Under the pieces are notes generated by a model. It did not search any database. It was not told the DNA's origin and saw nothing but the letters and a program-made list of their open reading frames with translations. A DNA stretch of 64,000 nucleotides. It comes from Thermodesulfobacteriota bacterium (GTDB lineage: Bacteria > Desulfobacterota > Anaeroferrophillalia > Anaeroferrophillales > Tharpellaceae). Below, one piece after another: positions 1 through 10,925 of the stretch. Location of the stretch: NCBI GenBank assembly GCA_024763535.1, contig JANTFH010000007.1, forward strand, positions 1 through 64,000. The letters are read 5' to 3'. Numbering within the stretch: the stretch's first letter is position 1; every line of letters begins with the position of its first letter. The position numbers were made by a program, and so were the translations under genes.

Positions 1-2
1 TC

Positions 3-239
3 GACCGCCACATCCCGATCAAGGATGTCATGCGGACCCAGATAGCGACCACTACTGAAGAGACCAGTTTAATTGAGGCGATAAGGCTGATGATGAAGAA
101 TAAATTCGGCTGTCTGCCGGTAGTAGACAAAGAAAACAATCTGGTCGGTATCATCACGGAAGAGGATATCAGCCGACTGGCAATCAGGCTCCTGGAAAAG
201 GATGAAGAACGACAAAAACTTCTTCAGCTGAAACCTTGA
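3..239 (+). CDS. CBS domain-containing protein, C-terminal part (5' end outside window)
   Basis: Frame open from base 3 (DRHIPIKDVMRTQIATTTEETSLIEAIRLMMKNKFGCLPVVDKENNLVGIITEEDI), a typical CBS motif. Confidence 0.85.
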   Translation, partial: DRHIPIKDVMRTQIATTTEETSLIEAIRLMMKNKFGCLPVVDKENNLVGIITEEDISRLAIRLLEKDEERQKLLQLKP

Positions 240-353
240 GAGGACTTGACAAAACAGCTGACCGTAAATATCTTCAATGCTGCGAACTGACGGAAATTGT
301 CAACTGACGATGGCAAGCAAAGAAGTATAAACGATGTAAAGGAGAAAATAACT

Positions 354-1040
354 ATGCAAACCTTAAGCGCACAAAACAGCCGAGAGAGTGCCGTAGTCAA
401 TGAGTTTATCTACAGCGTCTACAACTGGATGGCAGTCGGCCTGGCTTTAACCGGCTTTGTCGCCTATTTTGTCGCCAACAGCCAGACCATGCTGCAACTT
501 ATCCTGGGCAACAAACTGGTCTTCTACGGACTTATCTTCGGTGAACTCGGCCTGGTCTTCACTTTAGCGGCCAGAATCAACAAACTCCAGCGCAGTACGG
601 CCATAACCCTCTACATTCTCTATGCGATTCTCAACGGGGCGACCCTTTCCACTATTTTTCTGATCTACGCCCGCTCGACCATAACCTCAACCTTCTTCAT
701 CTGCTCGGCGACCTTTATCGTCAGCAGCGGCTACGGGATGTTGACCAAGCGGGATCTGACCTCGATGGGAAGTTTTCTTTTCATGGGACTGATCGGCATC
801 GTCATCGCTTCGGTCGTTAACATGTTCGTGCAGAGCTCACAAATGAGCATGATGATCAGCTACATCGGGGTTCTGGTCTTTGTCGGTCTAACGGTTTATG
901 ATACCCAGCGCTTAAAACAGATGGCACTTACCCAGGAAGCCAACAGTAAAGGCGCGATCATGGGCGCGTTAGCTCTCTATCTTGATTTTATCAATCTCTT
1001 TTTAATGATGCTCAGAATCGTCGGCGGCGGCCGGGATTAG
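354..1040 (+). CDS. Bax inhibitor-1/YccA family membrane protein
   Basis: Multi-TM protein with BI-1 signatures (YDTQRLKQM, ALALYLDFINLFLMMLRIVG); ATG at 354 preceded by aaggag; the ORF-track start at 297 is TTG. Confidence 0.88.
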   Translation: MQTLSAQNSRESAVVNEFIYSVYNWMAVGLALTGFVAYFVANSQTMLQLILGNKLVFYGLIFGELGLVFTLAARINKLQRSTAITLYILYAILNGATLSTIFLIYARSTITSTFFICSATFIVSSGYGMLTKRDLTSMGSFLFMGLIGIVIASVVNMFVQSSQMSMMISYIGVLVFVGLTVYDTQRLKQMALTQEANSKGAIMGALALYLDFINLFLMMLRIVGGGRD

Positions 1041-1729
1041 AGCGCCGGATCTTTGAGTGCCGCCTCGCGAAAGGCATTTTCGCGCAGGCGGCAGCTGTCG
1101 CAGAAACCGCAGGGTTTACCTTCAGAATCCGGATCATAACAGCTTATGGTCATCCCGTAATCAACCCCTAAAGCCACTCCCCGCTGAATAATCTCGCACT
1201 TTTTCAACGCCAGCAGCGGCGCCTGCAAACGAAAGTAGTCACTGCCTTCAACCCCGCTGCGGGTACCCAGATTAATCGTTTTCCGCATCGACTCAAGATA
1301 TTCCGGGCGACAGTCAGGGTAACCACTGTAATCCAGGGAATTGACCCCGATAAAGATATCCCGTGCCCCGATAACTTCGGCCCAGGAAGCGGCATAAGCA
1401 AGGAAAATGGTGTTGCGGGCCGGCACATAGGTAACCGGGATAACCTCGTCAGAGCCCAAATCGGCCCCCGATTTCGGAACCTCCAGATTTTTATCGGTCA
1501 GGGCCGAGCCGCCGATCCGGCCCAAATCCAGATTGAGCACAAGATGTTCGCAAGCCTCGAAAAACAGTGCCAGCTGCCGGGCCTTCTCAACTTCAATTTC
1601 CTGACGCTGGCCATAACTGAAACTTAAACAGAAAAGTGCAAAACCCTGATCTTTGGCGATTGCGGCAACGGTTGCCGAATCCAGCCCGCCACTTAATAAA
1701 ACTACTGCTTTTTTACTCTCAGATTTCAT
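1037..1729 (-). CDS. queC: 7-cyano-7-deazaguanine synthase QueC
   Basis: AVVLLSGGLDSAT PP-loop and C-terminal Zn motif CYDPDSEGKPCGFCDSCRLRENAF. Confidence 0.95.
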   Translation of the reverse strand: MKSESKKAVVLLSGGLDSATVAAIAKDQGFALFCLSFSYGQRQEIEVEKARQLALFFEACEHLVLNLDLGRIGGSALTDKNLEVPKSGADLGSDEVIPVTYVPARNTIFLAYAASWAEVIGARDIFIGVNSLDYSGYPDCRPEYLESMRKTINLGTRSGVEGSDYFRLQAPLLALKKCEIIQRGVALGVDYGMTISCYDPDSEGKPCGFCDSCRLRENAFREAALKDPAL

Positions 1730-1755
1730 TATAAACCCCAAAAAATATTCCAGAT

Positions 1756-2403
1756 CTAGCGACCCCGATCAGCTTCCGGCCAGAGGAGAGTGTGGAGTTG
1801 CAACTGAAGACGGACTCTAACCCGATTTTCAAGCATTAACTCCGCCAGCCGAGACGGTGCGAAAGTAGCCGTGACCGGGCTGAAGATAATCTCCTTAGGC
1901 TTGATACCTGTCAAATGTTGCTTGATAAAATCCAGACTCCAGAAGAAATCATTCTCATCGACCAGGACAAATTTTAACTGGTGGTGCGGCTGCAGCTGTT
2001 TAAGATTGTTAAGATTGAAACTTGCAGACATTCCGCTGCCCGGGGTTTTCACATCAATAATGATATGAGCCCGGGAGTCGATCAGGTCTATATTCTGCGA
2101 GCCGTTGGTCTCAATCAGAACCGTAAAATCACGAACCAGAAGCTCCCGCACAAGACGCGGAGCGGCTTCCTGCAACAACGGCTCTCCCCCGGTAATTTCG
2201 ACCAGTGGGATTTGATACTCCAGCAGCCGGGCCACCACCTCGGCGACGGCAACCGCCTCACCGTCTGCCTCCGACCGGGCGTAACCGGTATCGCAATAGG
2301 AGCACTCAAGGTTGCAGCCGGCCAGGCGTACAAACAGACAGGGGAGTCCCGCAAATGTGGACTCCCCTTGAAGAGAATAGAAAATTTCGCTCAGTTTGAG
2401 CAT
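1756..2403 (-). CDS. queE: 7-carboxy-7-deazaguanine synthase QueE (radical SAM)
   Basis: MLKLSEIFYSLQGESTFAGLPCLFVRLAGCNLECSYCDT; CX3CX2C motif; start chosen at MLKLSEIF. Confidence 0.93.
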   Translation of the reverse strand: MLKLSEIFYSLQGESTFAGLPCLFVRLAGCNLECSYCDTGYARSEADGEAVAVAEVVARLLEYQIPLVEITGGEPLLQEAAPRLVRELLVRDFTVLIETNGSQNIDLIDSRAHIIIDVKTPGSGMSASFNLNNLKQLQPHHQLKFVLVDENDFFWSLDFIKQHLTGIKPKEIIFSPVTATFAPSRLAELMLENRVRVRLQLQLHTLLWPEADRGR

Positions 2404-2407
2404 AAGG

Positions 2408-3310
2408 TCAGCCTTTTTTGGGCTGCATAAAGATAACCACCGGACTGGCGATAAAAATCGAAGAATAGGTTCCGACGGTAACCCCGACAATCATGGCGAA
2501 AGCGAAATCGTGGATAACCCCGCCGCCGAGAAAAAAGAGGCTGATCAAAACCAGCATGGTGGTCAGTGAGGTCAGGATTGTCCGGCTTAAGGTCTCGTTG
2601 ATCGAGTCGTTAATCGTCTTGATAAAACCCGATTTGCCGGAACCTTTCATATTTTCGCGAATCCGGTCATAAACAACGATCGTATCATTCAATGAATAAC
2701 CGACTATCGCCAGCAGGGCCGCGACGATCGGCAGAGAGAACTCTTTGTCCAGCATAGCGAAAACCCCGACGGTAATCATCACATCATGAGCCAGAGCGAC
2801 AATCGCGCCGATCGCGAAACGCAATTCGAAACGTACCGTGACATAGATCAGGATACCAATCAAAGCATAAATGATTGCCAGCATTCCCTGTCGCCGCAAA
2901 TCCTTACCCACTTTCGGTCCGACCATCTCAACCCGCCGGATATCAACATTCTCAGCCCCGAAAGCTTTATTCAGCACGACCTTGATCCGGTCGGAGAGAC
3001 CGACCAGGTTGGAGTCCGACTTCTCCACCCGGATCAGAAACTCATGGGTTGCTTCACCCTCAAACTGCTGAATCGAGGCATCACCCATGTCGATCTCAGC
3101 CAGGGCTTTACGAATCTGATCAGAATCCAGCTCCTTGGTAAAACGAACCTGAACCATGGTCCCCCCGGCAAAGTCAATACCGTAATTAAGGCCGCCGCGA
3201 AACACCAGGGCGCCGATACCGATAATAATGACGACGATGGAAGCTATAATGAAAAAATAACGCTTGCCGACAAAATCGACATGCATTCGGTCTGAATTTA
3301 AAAACTCCAT
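2408..3310 (-). CDS. secF: Protein translocase subunit SecF
   Basis: GIDFAGGTMVQVRF; GYSLNDTIVVYDRIREN; adjacent to secD. Confidence 0.95.
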   Translation of the reverse strand: MEFLNSDRMHVDFVGKRYFFIIASIVVIIIGIGALVFRGGLNYGIDFAGGTMVQVRFTKELDSDQIRKALAEIDMGDASIQQFEGEATHEFLIRVEKSDSNLVGLSDRIKVVLNKAFGAENVDIRRVEMVGPKVGKDLRRQGMLAIIYALIGILIYVTVRFELRFAIGAIVALAHDVMITVGVFAMLDKEFSLPIVAALLAIVGYSLNDTIVVYDRIRENMKGSGKSGFIKTINDSINETLSRTILTSLTTMLVLISLFFLGGGVIHDFAFAMIVGVTVGTYSSIFIASPVVIFMQPKKG

Positions 3311-3416
3311 AAAGTTACTCTCCGAAAAATTAGTGACTTACAAAACATCTTCCCATTTATAAAATTATGGAAAGATGCTGATAAAGCGACTTAGCTGCAG
3401 GCTTTAAAACCTCGCG

Positions 3417-5009
3417 TTAGATACTTAATTTTTTCAAATGCCGATGCTCAGCGACCCAATCAAAGACCAGATGCGTCACAAAAATGGCGGTGTAAAGACT
3501 TGAGATTATCCCCAGAGAGAGAGTAACCGCGAAACCTTTAATCGGCCCGGTACCGTACTGGTAGAGAACCACCGCAGCAATCAGGGTCGTAATATTGGCA
3601 TCCATAATCGTCAGAAAGGCCTTGCCGTAACCACTGTCAAGACTTGCTCTGGGGGTTTTACCCAGGCGCAGCTCCTCTCGGATACGCTCGAAGATAAGCA
3701 CGTTGGCATCGACCGCCATACCGATCGTCAATACGATCCCGGCAATCCCCGGCAGGGTCAGGGTTGCCTGCACCAGAGCCAGAATACTCATGATGAAAAG
3801 GATATTCAAGATCAGGGCCAAATTCGCCACCAGACCGCTTAAACGGTAGTAGAGCACCATAAAGACAACCACCAGCAGAAAACCGACCACCATGGAGATA
3901 AACCCGTTCCGGATCGAATCCCGACCCAGGGAGGGTCCTACCGCCCGCTGTTCCAGGATTCTAATCGGGGCCGGCAGCGCTCCGGCCCGTAAGACGATCG
4001 CTAAATCGTGAGCCTCTTTAGCCGTAAAACGGCCGCTGACCTGGGCCTGGCCGCCGGAGATGCGCTCCTGAATCACCGGTGCGGAGTAGACATTATGATC
4101 GAGAATAATTGCCAGCCGCCGCTTGACATTGGCCGCAGTTATCTGATCAAAAAGCTTGGCTCCCTGTGCGTTGAATTCCAGAGCGACGTAAGGCTCACCG
4201 AACTGGCTGTTGAAACGAACGTTGGCATTGGAGATATATTCGCCCGTCATCAAGCTCTTTTTTTCGACTACATAGGGACGCTTGCTGAGCAGTACCCGGG
4301 TTTCCGGATCCCGCCGCTGTTCATAGAGAACCTCAAGGTTTTTACCGAGTTGCGCCTTAGTTACCTTGGCGGGATCAAACTGATCGTTAACCAGTTTGAA
4401 CTCTAAGAGAGCGGTTTTGCCGATCAAATCGATGGCCCGGCGGGAATCCTTGACTCCGGGCAGCTGCACCAAAATCCGGTTTTCCGCCTGAACCCTGATC
4501 TCCGGCTCGGAAACACCGAACTGGTCAATCCGGTTACGCATGGTTTCAACCGCCTGATCAAGAGCCAGTTTTTCCGTCCGCTGGCGTTCTTTATCACTCA
4601 CCTTGTAGAGAACAATCGAGCCTTGCGTCGACATATTCTCCCAAATTGGAAAATGATCGTTCATGTAAGCCGTAAGCCGATCAACATCGGCCTCACTTTC
4701 GAGTTTGATCCGGATAATTCCATTATCGGTCTGGGTTACTTCCTGAACCCTGATATTATCATCCAGCAATGATTTTTTGACACTGGTCGTCATACGGTCG
4801 GTCGCAGCCTGCATCGCCTTTTCAACATCGACTTCCATCAGCAGATGGACGCCGCCCTGCAGATCCAGACCCAAATGAATTTTTTCCGTCGGAAAGATAT
4901 TACCCCACCACTTCGGCACATTACTGCTCATCGTCGGGAACAGGTAGATCAGGGCTAAAACAACCGTCACCAGAACAATTGCCAGCCTCAATTTCACACT
5001 CTTAATCAT
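3417..5009 (-). CDS. secD: Protein translocase subunit SecD
   Basis: LGLDLQGGVHLLMEVD; GMAVDANVLIFERIREEL. Confidence 0.96.
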   Translation of the reverse strand: MIKSVKLRLAIVLVTVVLALIYLFPTMSSNVPKWWGNIFPTEKIHLGLDLQGGVHLLMEVDVEKAMQAATDRMTTSVKKSLLDDNIRVQEVTQTDNGIIRIKLESEADVDRLTAYMNDHFPIWENMSTQGSIVLYKVSDKERQRTEKLALDQAVETMRNRIDQFGVSEPEIRVQAENRILVQLPGVKDSRRAIDLIGKTALLEFKLVNDQFDPAKVTKAQLGKNLEVLYEQRRDPETRVLLSKRPYVVEKKSLMTGEYISNANVRFNSQFGEPYVALEFNAQGAKLFDQITAANVKRRLAIILDHNVYSAPVIQERISGGQAQVSGRFTAKEAHDLAIVLRAGALPAPIRILEQRAVGPSLGRDSIRNGFISMVVGFLLVVVFMVLYYRLSGLVANLALILNILFIMSILALVQATLTLPGIAGIVLTIGMAVDANVLIFERIREELRLGKTPRASLDSGYGKAFLTIMDANITTLIAAVVLYQYGTGPIKGFAVTLSLGIISSLYTAIFVTHLVFDWVAEHRHLKKLSI

Positions 5010-5129
5010 CAGTTAACACTCCAAATCGAAAAACGGCACTCCCTTATCTCTGGCTCCAGCCCCGACCGGGGACATAAAAGGAACTCTCTGCAGACCGTTT
5101 TTCAACACATTAAAATCAAAGTTTAAAAA

Positions 5130-5459
5130 TTAGTTTTCGTTTTCTCCGGTAACCACCGACATAATTTGACCACGAGCGATTTTGATTCTAACCTTCTCCG
5201 CCACTTCGACAGTCACAAATTTTTCTGAGACATTGGTAATTCTTCCGAGAATCCCGCCGGCAGTCACCACTTCATCACCCCGTTTGAGGCCGCTCAACAG
5301 CGCCTTATGCTCTTTCTGACGCTTCTGCTGCGGTCTAATAAGCAGAAAATAGAAGATAACAAACATCAAAATCAGCGGGATAAAAGATTTCATACCTTCC
5401 AGACCTCCCGCAGCCCCGGCCGCACCACCTTGAGCCATTGCATACGCTACACTAGACAT
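5130..5459 (-). CDS. yajC: Preprotein translocase subunit YajC
   Basis: PLILMFVIFYFLLIRPQQKRQKEH...GDEVVTAGGILGRI. Confidence 0.95.
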   Translation of the reverse strand: MSSVAYAMAQGGAAGAAGGLEGMKSFIPLILMFVIFYFLLIRPQQKRQKEHKALLSGLKRGDEVVTAGGILGRITNVSEKFVTVEVAEKVRIKIARGQIMSVVTGENEN

Positions 5460-5530
5460 AAGATTCCCCTTCTTTGCAAAAAATATTTAAAGATAACTGA
5501 AAAAATTAAACCCTCGATTAATATATATTT

Positions 5531-7697
<2,167 letters not shown>

Positions 7698-7979
7698 ATT
7701 AATTTAAGGTCGTTGTAAATCTCAAAAACCAGCAAGCACAGGATTCACGATATAATTTACCAAAGATCGTGGTCGTATAAACACAAAAAAAACCTTTTAC
7801 CGGTTTTTCTTAAAACAGCTCGAAAGCTTCGTTTGCGCCACTTACCAAAGCGACCCGCTTATAAAGCACAACTGCCGGTTTAAGTCAACCGGAATTCCGG
7901 TTAAATGGAAGCTTTAGCGGGGTGTTCTTGACAAAACTTGAGGGTTTCTTGAAAAATTAGGTTTTTATTAAATGACAAG

Positions 7980-8168
7980 TCAGAAGATATTCACCAGATA
8001 GAGCAGCGCCACTCCCGCCAGCATGGCTGTTAAACCGAACCCGCGCAAAAATTTTTCCGGCTGATCTTTAATCATCGCCAGGGTTTTCTTGATCGCCCCC
8101 GGAGCCAGAAAATAGGGCATACCTTCAAGAATCAGCGCCAGTCCCAAAGCCGTGAGAAAATATTTCAT
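7980..8168 (-). CDS. Small membrane protein, DUF2065-like
   Basis: 62 aa, two hydrophobic segments: LGLALILEGMPYFLAPGAIKKTLAMIKDQPEKFLRGFGLTAMLAGVALLYLV. Confidence 0.75.
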   Translation of the reverse strand: MKYFLTALGLALILEGMPYFLAPGAIKKTLAMIKDQPEKFLRGFGLTAMLAGVALLYLVNIF

Positions 8169-10081
8169 CGTTCTCCCTTGACCTGCAAATCCTTCAATTT
8201 ACGCTCAAGCTCACGCTTAAGTTCAGGATTCGTCTCCCACTTGAGAATATCCCGATAGAGTTTTTCCAGTTTTCCCGGAGCCACATATCTCTTGTTCGCC
8301 TGCCCCAGAGATTCATAAATGGTTACCAGACGCAGCGCCGCCAGGTGATGAAACTGCCGGCTGCCGCCGTCATAAAGCTTTTCAAAACGAACCAGAGCTT
8401 CAGCCGGCTCCCCGCTCCGATAATAGGACTCCGCCAACAAAAAGGTGATCCGTTCACTGAGCGGTCCCTCAAGTTCAAGTTTTTCAAGCCAGAGAAGTGA
8501 GGGCAGAGCTTTAAGATATGACTGCGAGGCAAAAAGGGATTCGGCCACCAGCATCACCAGTTCCGGAGCCTGACGCAGCAGTTTCTCATCTTCACGCCGG
8601 TCGAGAGAAAAATGCGTCATAACCTCACGGCAAATCCACTCGTCAAGCACCTTGGGCTCGGCCGTTTTCCCGGCCAGATCGCTGAGCATAAGCAGCAATT
8701 TCACCCGCACCACCGGATCTTTATAGTGATCGTAAAGTGAGCGGTAAAAGGTTACGGCTCCGGCATAACGACCCAGCTTCACCCGGCAGCTGCCGGCCAG
8801 CAGATCCAGTGTCAGACGCCGCGGGTTGAAGGAAGCATTTTCCCGCACCTTATAGGCCGGCAGGGCGGCCGGCACAAATTTGACTATATCGACACATTTA
8901 TTAAGCCGGCCAAGAGCTATCAGGAACGGGAAATAGAGCTTTTCCTGCTGCCAGAATTGCGGCTGCTCCCGGATCAGCTGATAGCCGCAGCTTACGGTCT
9001 CCGGATAATTTTCACTCTCGTAATCAAGCTGCAGCAGGGTTCCAAGATAAACGCTGCGGTTTGTATCCTTGGCCGGCAGCAGGGCAATCAGAGCCTTAAG
9101 CCATTTTTTTAACGCCGGCCGATCATCGCGGCCCCGGTCAATCTCCAGCAACAGTTCATAAACCGCCTGTTTATCCGTCTGCGGCAGGGCGAAAGCGGTA
9201 AGTTTAATCAATTCACTACGAATCTCAGACAGATCTCTGGTGGCCCGGAGCGAGCCTGCGGTCAAAAGCACCGCGGAAGCAAATCTCGTCGTATTCAAAT
9301 CGGCCGCCGGAGTCTGCAGCCAGCGTTTGACGGTATCCGTCATCAGTTTGCTGTCGCCGACATGCCAGGCGGATTCGACCAGGATGGCATAAAGATCCTG
9401 ACGCTCGGCGGTCGTCAGCGAAAACTCATTCGCATTACGGCTGATTTTTAACAGCAGCGGCAGCGCCGCTTTATAGTCCTGCTGATGGTAGGCTGAAAAC
9501 GCCGCCATCCAGTAGATCGCCTGACGATCGAGTTGCAGCGATTTGAGCCGCTGCGAATCAGCAATCTTCAACAACGGCGCAATCTGCTGTCCGGCGGCGG
9601 CAAAATCATCGCGGGCGAAATATATCCGGGAAAGCTTAAAAGCCGCCTTCAAGGCGGCATCTCCGCCGTCATAATCCCGGGTAACCCGGGTAAAATATTC
9701 AAGCGCCGCCGCGGGCTCACCGGCAGCCAGAAAACAGTCGCCCAGACGCAGCAGCAGATCCGCCGGATCGAATTTCAGACCGCTAACCGGGGCCGGCAGT
9801 TCCAATTTGGCGAATTCGCGGGAGGCGCTACTGCAGTCGCCGGTTTTAAGCGAGCAAAGAATCAAGGCCAGACGAGCCCGGGGAACCATTTTTGAATCGG
9901 GATAGTCGGCCAGAAACCGGGTCAGCTCGGCCCCGGCGAAATCATAGAGGCCGTCCGCGAAAGCCCCGAAAGCGACCTTGGCATCGTCATATTCTCCGGC
10001 GGCCGCCGGAGAGGGCCCGACACCTGCCGCAAACAGGGCGAAAAAGATCAAAAACAGCGTAATTATTAAAAGTCGGCGCAC
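8165..10081 (-). CDS. TPR-repeat protein with signal peptide
   Basis: N-terminal signal peptide, repeated alpha-helical TPR-like units (ADYPDSKMVPRARLALILCSLKTGD; DCFLAAGEPAAALEYFTRV). Confidence 0.8.
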   Translation of the reverse strand: MRRLLIITLFLIFFALFAAGVGPSPAAAGEYDDAKVAFGAFADGLYDFAGAELTRFLADYPDSKMVPRARLALILCSLKTGDCSSASREFAKLELPAPVSGLKFDPADLLLRLGDCFLAAGEPAAALEYFTRVTRDYDGGDAALKAAFKLSRIYFARDDFAAAGQQIAPLLKIADSQRLKSLQLDRQAIYWMAAFSAYHQQDYKAALPLLLKISRNANEFSLTTAERQDLYAILVESAWHVGDSKLMTDTVKRWLQTPAADLNTTRFASAVLLTAGSLRATRDLSEIRSELIKLTAFALPQTDKQAVYELLLEIDRGRDDRPALKKWLKALIALLPAKDTNRSVYLGTLLQLDYESENYPETVSCGYQLIREQPQFWQQEKLYFPFLIALGRLNKCVDIVKFVPAALPAYKVRENASFNPRRLTLDLLAGSCRVKLGRYAGAVTFYRSLYDHYKDPVVRVKLLLMLSDLAGKTAEPKVLDEWICREVMTHFSLDRREDEKLLRQAPELVMLVAESLFASQSYLKALPSLLWLEKLELEGPLSERITFLLAESYYRSGEPAEALVRFEKLYDGGSRQFHHLAALRLVTIYESLGQANKRYVAPGKLEKLYRDILKWETNPELKRELERKLKDLQVKGER

Positions 10082-10229
10082 CGGTAATCAACCTGCAATA
10101 AATTTAAAGAACAAACCGTAAAATGTCTGATCCCGGAAAGAATATCCTCACTGTGCAAAACAGCCAATCTTTGAATCTACCCTGAAACCGACTTTTCTTC
10201 AAGTCAAATTATTCTCCGGGCCGCCGGAC

Positions 10230-10258
10230 TTGACAACTCTACCTCGAATGAATTAGTA
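10230..10258 (+). promoter_or_regulatory. Putative sigma70 promoter of crcB
   Basis: TTGACA (10230-10235), 17-bp spacer, TTAGTA (10253-10258); preceded by IR tccgg-gccg-ccgga at 10215-10228. Confidence 0.45.
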
Positions 10259-10265
10259 AGGCGCC

Positions 10266-10643
10266 ATGCTGAATCTTCTCATTATCGGCTGCGGCGGTTT
10301 TCTCGGTGCCATCAGCCGCTTTCTTGTCTCGGAGCTGGTCTACAGTTTTATCGGTGCGGGCATGCCTTACGGCACCCTGGCGGTTAATCTGGGAGGCTCT
10401 TTTCTCCTCGGCATCGTGGCCCAGATCGGACTCACCGGCACCCTTTTTTCGGAGAGTGTCAACTCATTTGTCGGCATCGGTTTTCTCGGGGCCTTCACCA
10501 CCTTTTCCACCTTCAGCGTCCAGACCCTTGAACTCCTGGAAAGCGGCAGCCTCTTAAAAGCCTTTCTCAATATCTTTCTCAATATCACCCTCTGCCTGCT
10601 CGGAGCCTGGGGAGGATTCACCGCCGGGCGGCTCTTAACCTGA
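10266..10643 (+). CDS. crcB: Fluoride channel CrcB/FluC
   Basis: GGFLGAISRFLVSELV; GTLAVNLGGSFLLG; GFLGAFTTFSTFSVQTLELLE. Confidence 0.95.
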   Translation: MLNLLIIGCGGFLGAISRFLVSELVYSFIGAGMPYGTLAVNLGGSFLLGIVAQIGLTGTLFSESVNSFVGIGFLGAFTTFSTFSVQTLELLESGSLLKAFLNIFLNITLCLLGAWGGFTAGRLLT

Positions 10644-10786
10644 AACCAGCCCCGTCCGGCCAAACAATAAAACTTTTTTCTCTCTTTTCCACATCTTTTT
10701 TTAATCCGCTAAGCCCCCTCCTCTTACTATATGTAACAACGACTCCTCAAAGACTTTTAAAGAGATAAAAAAAATTATATACCCCC

Positions 10787-10816
10787 TTGACATTTACTAT
10801 ATATTGTGGTTTATAT
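10787..10816 (+). promoter_or_regulatory. Putative nrdJ promoter overlapped by NrdR-box-like site 1
   Basis: TTGACA at 10787-10792; AT-rich -10-like ttatat at 10811-10816; spacer contains box 1. Confidence 0.55.
10794..10809 (+). promoter_or_regulatory. NrdR-box-like operator 1
   Basis: ttaCTATATATTGtgg matches remembered consensus acaCwATATaTwGtgt. Confidence 0.7.
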
Positions 10817-10825
10817 GCTCTCCAA

Positions 10826-10841
10826 ACACTACATATAGTGT
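10826..10841 (+). promoter_or_regulatory. NrdR-box-like operator 2
   Basis: acaCTACATATAGtgt; near-perfect dyad, 32 bp downstream of box 1. Confidence 0.78.
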
Positions 10842-10925
10842 TTTCGTCAAACAATCAACGCTCAAGCAAAACTGCTTAAAATCATTAACCATTAACTCAT
10901 ATCCCCGGCGAAAAAGGAGTATTTA

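Noticed and set aside
1730-1755. preQ1 riboswitch upstream of queC
   Set aside because: Gap between queE and queC is about 26 bp, too short for an aptamer, and no matching pattern was seen upstream of queE or queA
7780-7810. Possible terminator aaaaaaccttttaccggttttt
   Set aside because: Short, AT-dominated stem with poor GC content; not strong enough to call
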